Assembly (NCBI GenBank): GCA_963969395.1
Contig: OZ017799.1
Location: forward strand, 9,984,501 to 10,048,500
From: Pseudoscleropodium purum
Taxonomy: Eukaryota > Streptophyta > Bryopsida > Hypnales > Brachytheciaceae
Length of the DNA: 64,000 nt
Direction of reading: 5' to 3'
In this document: positions 45,361 to 55,418 of the stretch, in pieces
Position numbering within the stretch: position 1 is the first letter of the stretch
Layout: every line of letters starts with the position of its first letter
Position numbers and translations under genes: made by a program
Notes under the pieces: model-generated
The model's database searches: none
Told to the model about the DNA's origin: nothing
What the model saw: only the letters and a program-made list of their open reading frames with translations

Positions 45361-47279
45361 TTTAATTAAAATTCAAGATCATTCATTAAAAACAAATCAA
45401 AATAAAGGGTCAAATTTTTCAAACGGCCTTTGGGCCATACCCCTAATTGGGAACTAGATTTAAAATTCTATTAATTATTTTGTATTAATTATTATTAGAA
45501 TTTGTATTGAAAATTGCATATGTATGTGGTAAATTTGAATTTTGGAATTGTAGGAATCGATTAACCCCTGTATTGGCCAATATTGTCCCTAGAGTTGCTG
45601 AGGGGTAACCTATTGTAAGACTTTCTAAACCCTAAATTCTAATTTCTTTTGAAATACTACAGACGTATATTTGTACTAGTTTCAAAATACTATAGTGGAC
45701 TGTACTGAGGTCAAGTCCTGCATCGCATACATAAACAAGTCAGTCCACCCTGACATATTGTCCCAGACATATTGCCATGAGCCCTACAACACTAGACAGG
45801 ACAGGGATATGCATGCTGAGTCTTTTATCTTATAATGGACTGTTGAGTGTTTCTTGGGCTATTTAGTGGAAATAAGAAGGAATTTTTTATTCTATCTTCA
45901 AAACTTAAGTACAAAGTGACATTTGAACACACTACACTAACCTTACTTAGATCATTCCTTGGTGTTCGAACTTGGTAGCATTTGGAATAGGGATTCCAAA
46001 AACCTAACTACAAAGCCCAATACTAAATTCTACTCATGCTCGTTGTGTCACTTTCAATATGATTGGCCTAACTCTTAGCATGTGACTCCCTAGTGAAGTC
46101 ATTTGTACATCCTAGATTTAGAATTCAAGCTCCGATGCCCAATTTTCAAGAAGTGCAACAAGATTTTGCAAACTACTATATGGTATCCAAGTTGAAAACT
46201 ACATACAACTTATCAAAGTTTACAAACTTGGATTGTGTAAGGCACAATTAACTCCTCAAATATCAAATATCCATGGTGTGAAAAATGGATTGCAGAATTT
46301 GAAACTCTCACAAATAGATCTTGTAACCTTAAGTTTTGACCTTCAAATTCAAACTTCAAAAGAAAGGATTCTGAACAATATTAAGAAAATACTAAGAAAA
46401 TAACTAAACCTACAAAAAAAATGCTTCCAGAGGCTAATGCAATTGAAAGGGGCAATGCTCCCAAAGACTAACAAACTACAACAGAATCTTCATAAAAATT
46501 TGGCACACCTAGAATTCTAGCCGACCTCACTTTGGCGGGAAGGAAGTGCTAGCAAGCTTGCCAAGATGGTGAAGGTGGGTCATAGGTGGCATATTTAGCC
46601 AACTGGGATCAAACACATAGGAGAAATTATCCATCATTCCCATGGACATCTAACACTCATTGTTCTTTTTGGATCCCAACCAATCATCTATTGCGTAGGT
46701 ATAGGGGAAAATAATTGTTCTTCAATATTTATAGCAAGGTACCCTTTCCAAAATAAATCTTCTTAACGGCCTTTTCTAGGCTTGAATTTCTTTCTAATGG
46801 TAGGGTTTAGTAAGCTAGAAGTGCATTGGGACACTTCTGCCAAAAAAAGAATTCTTAACTATATAAGCTTCATTTTTTGTCCCTACATTTTCCCTTACAA
46901 GACGTTTGCAAAGCATGCAAAGCAGATGCTTGTATACTTATAATGCAAGCAAGTTTTATTGTTGTGAGAAGTTGTAATTAACCCTTTTTTCAAATTTCTG
47001 GTACCAGATTCCACTAAAAATGAATTAATTTGGCTAAAAATTGAAAACAAAAGTTGAAGTTTTTTGTCAAAAAAAATTGAAATTAAAAAAAATCTTAGAT
47101 GGAATTGCTAGATTGTGGATGAAAATAGAATTATTATGGACATGTGATATGTACTAATTAATGTGATATTTTCTATACATTATGTGGATGAATGTTGAAA
47201 TTTGGAGCACCTCTATAAAATTTTATATTGCCACTTTGGCACCTCATAAAAAAAAAATTTTAAAACTAATTGTGATTGG
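45361..47279. other. AT-rich DNA, nothing identified
   Basis: No gene, RNA or repeat could be supported. Confidence 0.4.
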
Positions 47280-49220
47280 TAAAGAAAATTTATATTTACC
47301 CCCACAGGTTTTTACTATGTTTCCACCAAAAACACTCCAAAACTACCATTCCTAGTACAAGTACAAACTCTTAGAAAAAAACATTTTTGGACACATGTAA
47401 TCATAGGATCTTGCAATACATTGGTTTGAAAAGATCTGGAAAAAATTTCAGAATTTTTCATTATATAGATTGCAAGCTATTTGCACTTAAATGGACAAAA
47501 TCCATTTTTTTGGCGATGTGAATAAACATGCAATTGCCATTCATAAGGTCATATTTGTATGAAAAATTGTTTGAAATGGTGGTTATTCTTTGGATTCATT
47601 CTTTAAGGCAAGTTGGCTATATGCTCCAAAAATTTTAGATCATTTAGAATTGTACAACATATAGGGAAAAATAGTAAGTAGAAAGAAGTAGAGAATGATT
47701 CAAAACACTAAATTGTTAAGAATTTCATTATAGAATTGAAAGATTCCAATCCCAATGGTTGTATTGTTGTAATAAAAAGTATATACACCTAGTGTTTTGT
47801 TTTGTTTTTTTCTCAAAATATGGAAAACTAAGTTAAATTAAAGGACTTCAAAATTTATCTTAGAGTAGAGATTCCATAACATGCTTACAAACTAAAACTC
47901 TTCACAACATTTATGTCATTAATCAAAATGGAATAATTCAAATCTTTATGCAAAGATATCAATCTAGAGAACCAATTTCAAATTTTTATTTTTGAAAAAA
48001 ATGATTTTTCAAAATTTTTTTGAGTTGCCTACACTTTGTTGAAAATGACATATCATACAATAACTTTTGAACTATGTAGTCAAAAACTATAAAAACTGTT
48101 GTACCTTTAAGCTATTCCTTGGGCAGATGTTGTGTGAAAATTTCAAAGAAAAAAAATAAAAATTCTTTTTGTAGGGAATTGCCCCCAAATGCTCTATTCT
48201 CAAAAAAGCATGTTTAGGGCTTTAAGCATTAACCTATGAAATTTTTGAATTTTTGAATTAACTTACAAAAACTTATTGAATTTTTTTCAAGGAATTTATC
48301 CCTCCTCCAAATGCAATCAACTCTTAAATGGGAGACTTAGGGATCTTCTCCCTCATATGTTGTTTCAAGAGTATGACTAGCAACTAAGGTAAACCAACCT
48401 ATGACAAGCAAATTGTCCAATGCAAACATCTAGAAAACCACCCATTATAGTTTTACATCAATCCATGGCAAATTTTTGCTAATAAATGAGATTAAGACTT
48501 CATTAGGTTGATTAGTGGGTGAATCAATACCTTGGGTGATGGTGATGGAGTTATTAACACTACTTTAGATTGTTCTATCTTTCTAGTGTAAATTCATTAC
48601 AAGAACTAACTTTTTTATTCCTTTATGTCATGGCCATGTTAGAAAATATTGTAATCATGTTAAGAAATTTTGAGATTGCTTTAGGTGGTTAGATAACTAT
48701 TATGGATACACTTTGTGGTGATCTTGGAATATTCTACAAACTATTTTAGGCCAATTGGGTAGCACACTTCAAAAATTCATAACAAAATGATAATATGCCA
48801 AAAAAATAAATTTCAATTACTCTCGGCATTCCTCATGTTATCTTTATATAGATTTTTTTAAGAATTTAAAAAATGTGAACATGGCAAACTAGCCACTCTG
48901 CCTATTATAGGCTTGTTTATTTTAGTTCTAAATGAACATCGTCAATGAAAAGCATAATAAAGATATTACTTCATCTTAAAACATCTTCAAAGACATTTTG
49001 GTTCATTTGGATGATTTCAAGGAGGCTTCTAGGATGAAATTCTTTTCTATACAAATTTTTTTGGGGGGAGAGTTTCTTAAATTTACATTCAATGAATGGA
49101 GTTGAATATTCCTTATTTGCGATCTTTTTTTACTTTCCTACATAAAAAAATGACAAATCTACAAATCACCTTATAGTGTATTTTGGCAATTTTTTCTACT
49201 TTTTCTTTTATTATTTGAAC
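47280..49220. repeat. Rearranged copy of the 9.2-10.5 kb dispersed repeat
   Basis: Positions 47280-48260 match 9170-10100 in reverse complement; 48960-49220 match 10270-10530 in direct orientation. The relative inversion shows that one of the two loci was rearranged after duplication. It is non-coding. Confidence 0.6.
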
Positions 49221-50700
49221 TTAAGACATGAAAATGATCATTTTTGAAGGCCTTTTAATAAAGAGCATTTCTTTAGGCCTTAAAAATTATCTTTTAAGAA
49301 ACTTTGGGCCTATTACTATGACAACTATGTAGTAATGAGTTTCTAAATTTTGGAATGATTTGGTAAAGTTTTTACACCATGATGTTCTACACTATGATTT
49401 TCAAATTTCTTAAGCATATTTTTTAATTTTATATGATTTATTTCAAATTATTTTTCAAAATTCACAATACTTTCAAATTTTTACAAAAAAGAATTAAATT
49501 TTTTTATAACTTATAAAAGACATTTAATTATATTAGTCTATAAAATAAACCCAAGATTTAATACACATTTACTTAGGAAATAGGAGCATAGAAAAAGGAA
49601 CTTGGAATTTGGAAAAAGTGGTCATAAGCTTGTTGTTTCACATTGTGTATCCCTTTGAACTTCAATGAGTAAGTGCAATTAAAAATCAATGGAGTACAAT
49701 CTACTATTCTAAACTAATTGCACAAGTTCAAATCCTAGAGCAATTTAAAGCAATGGGGGTATAGAAATATGTAATAAGTAGGTTGGAAGTTGGTTTATCT
49801 AACTTTGACAATTGCATGAGAAACAAAGTGAAGCATATCCCATTAAATTTGATGCAACTTGCACCTACAAACAAGCATTCAGTTTCAAGGTCCACTTAAA
49901 GTATTGAAGCCTTTCTAGTTCATATTGTGACCAAAAGGAGAATGAACAAAATAGAGCATAAAACTTGATATAGCTTCATTTTATTTGTGTTTTAAATTTG
50001 ATGCCCTATTTCATTCATTCTTCTTTCTTTGTCATGCAATGGATTAAGAAAAGGTTCCGATACCTTAGTAGGGCTTTGAAATTGAATGTTCATCTGAATT
50101 TGCAAGGCTACAAATAATCATACAATTACCATGGGTATGTTTGGAGAGAACAGAAAACTTATAAGAATAGTACTCTGATCTGGGATATTCCGATACTTTC
50201 ATTTCACTAATGGCATGAAACTTTATCAGCTAAATAAAGTTTCTGGATGGATTGAATTGCAAGCAATTGACATAATAATCTCAATGCAAATTCTGCAACT
50301 TCACACTTGAATTTTCTACTCCCAATCTCTCAAAGGAGCCTGCAATACAAGATCTAACTTTGGTTCTGAAATTTGCGTACTCCCCACCGCGGTAGTAACT
50401 TATTTGAGCAGGTGATGGGCAGGATACCTTCAGTTTCAGTGATCTCCTCGCTTCACTTTCGAAGTTTCTGGGATCTCCTCCTCACTGACATCACAAAATT
50501 CGGAGTCCTAACGTTCTTACATACAAAATCCTACAAGAGCATGCTACTGAATGCTATTAACAATTCCTAAGGGACTTACAATGAGTGTAATACAGTCAGT
50601 CCTATCCAATTGCTCCCCAAATTGGTTGGAGTGTTCGCAGCTATAATTGTAGGAGTATCTCGCAGGTGACGACATTGTGATATCCACAGGTTGCCAAGGA
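49221..50700. other. AT-rich DNA, nothing identified
   Basis: GC rises after 50300 on approach to the next gene. No feature was supported; 50400-50729 probably includes its 3'UTR. Confidence 0.4.
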
Positions 50701-50729
50701 GGCCCAGAGACTTTGCCGTGTGCAGATAT

Positions 50730-51356
50730 TTACAGCAACCAAGCGTTCTCAAGCTGGTCAATATGGGAAGCCCCACAGCACTGGGCCCTGGTCAAGCAGT
50801 AACGAGTACAAGTCCCAACCGAGGAGGAAACTCTCGTAGTCTTCAACAGGTAGCAAGCATTGGTATGTACGCCTCTAGCCTGCACAAGGACTCCCCATAC
50901 GTTGGTCTCTGCGCCTTCAGCTTGCAACACACGGCACACCCTCTCTTCTCCTCGTTCTTCGTCTCCTTCTTCATTATTTGCCAACTGAAAAGCCTCTGGA
51001 AGGCAGCAAGCGGAGCTACGTCTGCCTCCACTTGGTTCCATTCTTTGAACAAGGATTACAGCATCGGGATCCACCTTGGACAACGAATCACGAATTGGAG
51101 ACCAGGAGTTGGCATCCTTCAAGGCATCCTCCGATATCTTTTGCCGCCGGGAGCGTCCAAGACTGCCCTTGGAGTCGAACACATATTGCAAAAACGGAGC
51201 CTCCTGGATGTTTCTTACAATCTGCCCCATGCACCACAACATTATTACATAGCGGTTAGAGTCATGCGCCTTCAGTAGAAAACCTGGCCTGCCATCACGC
51301 ATATGTGAAAAATAAGGACTGGCTTGCAAGACTTGAAGATCTGCCTCCAAATTTGG
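50730..51356 (-). CDS. Unidentified plant protein, C-terminal exon (208 codons)
   Basis: A single open frame on the minus strand starts after a good acceptor (TTTCTCTGATTTAG, ending at 51357) and ends at TAA at 50730. It begins PNLEADLQVLQASPYFSHMR and contains VIMLWCMGQIVRNIQEAPFL, a polar linker with EEGDEERGEE, and a Cys-rich end (TNACYLLKTTRV...RYCLTRAQCCG...DQLENAWLL). Composition and codon use look real. An upstream exon appears to end at 51597 (donor GTGCGT after GAG), in a phase that fits. A first exon may lie at 52116 and below, with ATG GCT CAT GCC... ending at a GTAAAT donor. The middle exon is unclear because two frames there look coding, which hints at a frameshift. I do not recognise the family. 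Confidence 0.55.
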   Translation of the reverse strand, partial: PNLEADLQVLQASPYFSHMRDGRPGFLLKAHDSNRYVIMLWCMGQIVRNIQEAPFLQYVFDSKGSLGRSRRQKISEDALKDANSWSPIRDSLSKVDPDAVILVQRMEPSGGRRSSACCLPEAFQLANNEEGDEERGEERVCRVLQAEGAETNVWGVLVQARGVHTNACYLLKTTRVSSSVGTCTRYCLTRAQCCGASHIDQLENAWLL

Positions 51357-51596
51357 CTAAATCAGAGAAACAGAGACTCATCTTTACGCTTAAAACGAAC
51401 GAAAAACTCATATTTCTCTCATTATATATTTGAGGGAAGACTTCCAACGCTAGCTTTAAACATTTTGGCACCCACTAATAGTAAAGTGGTATGGCAATTC
51501 AGGGTCAGTCATATGTTATGTCAAGTACGTTGCGAAGTTGGCAAGCATTCAATCCCCAAAGAACGGCAAATGTCTCAAAAAATGGATCGAACGCAC

Positions 51597-52116
51597 CTCA
51601 TGTACAGAGTCTTCCACCCATCTTTGTACGTTACTATCTCTATTCACAGGACAACTCCACTCGCAGCATGACTGATCAAAGCACGCATATCGTCCTTGAA
51701 ATCCCGTTGACGCTTCCGAGGCGGAGCTTCTTACCGCTCCACTACCTCCACGTGACCTCCACACGCTCTGATCCACGGGCTTCCCCGAACGAAACTTCCG
51801 CCCCGAGCACCATACATCGCTTGTCCTGGACATCTCACAATCACCACACAATCCAATCTCAGAAGCTCAATTACAAACACGCGATTAGGTCTTCCCCTCA
51901 CATTCACATCTCCAAGTGCCTGAACACGCCCTGGATCCCAATTTCGAGCTTCCAAAGTGGAAATCGCACTTCACCCCAATGCGCAGCTCCCCAATTCAAT
52001 GCAAACCCACCAATACAGTACCGAAATTCAATCGCAGAACACGAGCAGGACAAGGACTGATGGATTATTTACCTGGCGAGGCGAGAGCAAGGCCTCCACG
52101 CCACGGCATGAGCCAT
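51597..52116 (-). other. Possible upstream exons of the unidentified gene
   Basis: Minus-strand signals are an ATG at 52116 followed by 14 codons and a GTAAATA donor at about 52072, and an exon end at 51597. Between them one frame gives DFKDDMRALISHAASGVVL then TGA, while another gives NVQRWVEDSVHE in phase with the next exon. The two cannot both be read without a frame change. This could be an extra intron, a sequencing slip or a broken gene. The N-terminus may be a transit peptide, but that is a guess. Confidence 0.3.
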
Positions 52117-52559
52117 AAGCAGGCTCTTTAGAAAGGGGGAAACGACGAGAATGCAGTTACTGCTGTTGCGTGTTGTTGGATTTGAGCTTTCTGCAAGGGA
52201 AGGAAGGCAACTGAATGTTGTTGGACATCAAAGATTGCAAGAGAGTGTCAGTACGAAAGTGGGTGTGGGAGTGTTGTGTGTGGGTGTTGTTGTCCGGCTG
52301 GGGGGAAAGCGTGGCCGGGGTGTGGCGAGCACTGGTGTTCATGGCTTCCCGTTGGTGCCGACATGTGACAATCCGATGTGGCGGCCACGACGCTCGATTC
52401 CGGTAACTGCCTTTCCCTGTTGAGAGTATGAATCACTGGGTGGATCTCGGCGGGCCATTGAGTGGCGGAGGGATCCCCAGATTCAGGTCTCGCAGAAAAC
52501 ACGGGTCAGTCCGCATTGGAAGCGGCTTTGGGAACTTAAGGTGGTCTGTTCGTAAAGCG
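52117..52559. other. Probable promoter of the unidentified gene; GC-raised
   Basis: The sequence has GTGTGG-rich plus-strand composition. No ORF with domain content was seen on either strand. Confidence 0.35.
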
Positions 52560-52797
52560 ACCTTTAAACCCTTGAACCACGACGGACTGGTCACCATGCA
52601 AATCATCTGTTTGGGTATCGTGTGAATTTCTCTTTTAAAAAATTGCAAAAGCACTCATTGGAAGTCAAGTTACTGGAGAAGACTTTTCCTTTTCACACAA
52701 AATTTGGAGGATGAATAGTTGCACTTTTGTCTTGCACGGAGAGAGTTTTTGTCATTCATCATCCAAAAAATATCGACCACATTGTTTATGGGTTAAG
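52560..52797 (+). mobile_element. MITE family 'TTAACCCTTAAA', copy 4
   Basis: It starts CCTTTAAACCCTTGAACCAC and ends TGTTTATGGGTTAAG, and shares ATTGGAAGTCAA and GGAGGATGAATAGTTGCAC with copy 1. It is in the same orientation as copy 1 and is moderately diverged. Confidence 0.7.
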
Positions 52798-53139
52798 AAT
52801 TGATTGCTGCATTTGGAGGGGTAGCTAAACTTTTTGAACCAATTTTCAGTAAATTTTTGTAGAAAGAATATAATGGAATTTGGGCATGTAACCCAAGTTC
52901 TTTCTTATTTTTAAGACCTTCATCTTACAAATTTTTGAAGTTGAAAAGTAGTAAAAGCATCCTCCTCCTAAAATATATGTTATTGGTGCATTAAAGAAAG
53001 TAGAATTTATTTTTGTATTGGAGGACACTTTCAGAAGAAGGGCACTTTAAGAGCATAATACTTTTCCCCTTGATGGACAAGTCTAGGACCAAGTTGTGAA
53101 ACTTCAATAAAATTCCAATTTTTAAGGGCAAACTTTGAT
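52798..53139. other. AT-rich DNA, nothing identified
   Basis: No feature was supported between the two transposon copies. Confidence 0.4.
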
Positions 53140-53417
53140 CATGGTTGTCATAACGGGCGAGTTAGGATCATCGGACGGGATGGACGGACGGTCCGGATAG
53201 CTTTAATTTTGTAACTTGTACAATTTTGCAGAAATGACACGTCACCTTGTCTGTGCCCTGATGATCTCGTCTGCGTCCAACATGTTCCTTAATCCACATG
53301 GCATCCACTTGGCCTATTTTTCCGTTATCAGAAAGTCAACTATGTGTTGATTATATCGGACAGGCGGGACCTCTAACGGACGGGCGAACCGGACGTCCGT
53401 CCACTATGACAACCATG
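53140..53417. mobile_element. Second hAT-type MITE (278 bp), CATGGTTGTCATA ends
   Basis: It begins CATGGTTGTCATA and ends TATGACAACCATG, a perfect 13-bp inverted repeat. Exact 8-bp target duplications ACTTTGAT lie at 53132-53139 and 53418-53425. Both subterminal regions carry GGACGG/CCGTCC clusters, like the CAGGGTTGAC family, but the middle is AT-rich and the termini differ. Confidence 0.93.
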
Positions 53418-53425
53418 ACTTTGAT

Positions 53426-54340
53426 GGACCTAAAACTACCCAGCCTCGCATAAAATAGGGAGGAAATTAGAGTTGCAAGAAGACAATCAAAGTTGTTGAT
53501 TGACAAAAATTTTGAGGGAGGCTTGTAAAAACTAAAAAGTGAAGGAAGCAAGACTTTCACATAAGAAAATTTAATTTGGATTTCTATCAATTTAACAAGG
53601 CAAAGCTACTCCTAAATTTTAGTTTTTCTTTACTTGCATTCAAGTGAAAGCATAATGGATTTAAGAAATGGATTTTGGAAATGAGTTGGCTACTTTAGCA
53701 ATGGAGTTTTACCATATGGCAATTTGATTTAGTAAAGAACATAATAGGATACATAAACCAAATTGCCATAATTCTTTATATTTAGGAAACTAATAATCCA
53801 TGGGTGCAAGTTTAAACTTCAAAATGCAATCAAAGATCCAATTTTTAAATTAATCAATTGCAATCTTGATATAGTCTAGAACTCCTCCCAATCAATTCAA
53901 GTATTGCATCTACAATGTATCTTATATGAACATCTATAAGTAACCATGAAAGAACTCAAATCTTTACCTTGAGTGTGTATTCTACTTCTTAGAAGTCACA
54001 TATTTAAATGACACATTATTTGATTGTAAAAGAAATCATTTTTTTTTCAATTTATAGAAAATGAAACCTAAGAAAGTGATTTCAAGGTTTAATCTAGTAA
54101 ACAAAGTATCAAATTTCCTCCATTGCTTTTGTAACATATGTGCATTGCTAAAGTAGCCAACCTCGCTTTTCCAACCACCTATAGTAAGCAAAATCAATTG
54201 AGGATTGGTTACAATATTGAGAATCTTGTAGCCATCTATAATGCACCATAATTGCTCCAAGAACTCTGCCATAATTAATCACTACTCGTTTTTACCTCAT
54301 CAGAAGGAGAACAACCTATATAACCTGAACAGGTAGGTGA
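53426..54340. other. AT-rich DNA, nothing identified
   Basis: No gene or repeat was supported. Confidence 0.4.
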
Positions 54341-54351
54341 TCAGAAATGGG

Positions 54352-54940
54352 TCATCTACTATATAATATTAAGAATGCGATGTTTACATTTGACCCAAAA
54401 GCAACGCTAAAACCTAGATGTTGATGACACAAGATGAACACAATCATAACATAAGAGCCTCCATCAGCTGTCACTCCATGTTGTGCACACAGAGCTGATG
54501 ATTCCAAACCTTCTGCTGAAAGATGCCGTTGTTCCTGGCCACCCAGATGCTCACCTCTGGGGAGCCGCAGATTTCCTGAGCAGTTCGAGTCACCCACAGG
54601 ATCCGAACTGTTGGTTCCCAAATAAGTTCAGGCTTGTTTTTAGCCTGTAATTAGGTACCACATGATCTCCTCTCCAGTCTCGAGAGCGCAGTCAGGTGAT
54701 CGATCCGTGCCGAGGCAGATCTTCACGTTCAATGAGAGAGGGGGCATGGCCAGAATCATTGAATAATAATCGATCTCCTCTTCACCTCGATCACAGAGTC
54801 GGCAGCTCGTATCAATCCGGTGAAAATTTCTCCCAACTCCACGTGTTGATCAACTGCCAGAGCGTTTTACCAGAAATGACTGTCGTGACGGAAGTTCTCA
54901 ATTGGTTTAGACAGCTGTTGAACTCAACATACGACTGGCG
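54352..54940 (-). pseudogene. Reverse-transcriptase zinc-binding (zf-RVT) remnant of a LINE-type element
   Basis: Reading the minus strand in shifting frames gives NALAVDQHVELGEIFTGLIR, then CRLCDRGEEEID (the CxxC start of a zf-RVT domain), then SIWVARNNGIFQQKVWNHQL (the WxxRNN.IF ending typical of these domains). Frameshifts and stops separate the parts. The order and motifs match the C-terminal tail of plant non-LTR retrotransposon proteins. No reverse transcriptase core is visible nearby. Confidence 0.6.
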
Positions 54941-54944
54941 TTGA

Positions 54945-55418
54945 AATTGGGTTATCCGCGAGTTACTTTGCATAGTTCAGCCAACGTTAATTTAGTAAAG
55001 CAGAGTTTCCATTGACCATACAGATGAACTGTGATTTGTGCTTATTGTGAAAACATTAAATCTATGTTTTCACAAGTAGTTTTGTGCACTTGGGTTGTAG
55101 CTCAAACGAAAACAGATGGCCAAAAATTTTACATGGCGCAAAGTTTCTGTATTGTTGTAGGGAAAGGCTCGAAGTTCATCTATATGGTGCATTGGAACCT
55201 CTCCGTTACTGTATGGTGGATGGACACTTTACATTAACTCATACTCAAATATAATTTCTCTAATTATTCGATCGGTACCGATCCTTGAAAACTCTCGAGT
55301 TCCTCGACAGTTTCATCAGTAACCTCCAACTCCAAACAATTCTAGTATAAATACAATTGTCTTCGTCAATTGACTTGCACACAATTCGCAAGTCGCGTCG
55401 TTATCATCATCGTCTACC
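54945..55418. other. 3' flank of the anion channel gene
   Basis: No coding frame stands out. The part next to 55418 is probably the 3'UTR of the SLAC1-like gene. Confidence 0.4.

Noticed and set aside
51491..52060. 189-codon plus-strand frame
   Set aside because: Low-complexity Ser/His/Pro composition, antisense to better splice signals of the minus-strand gene.
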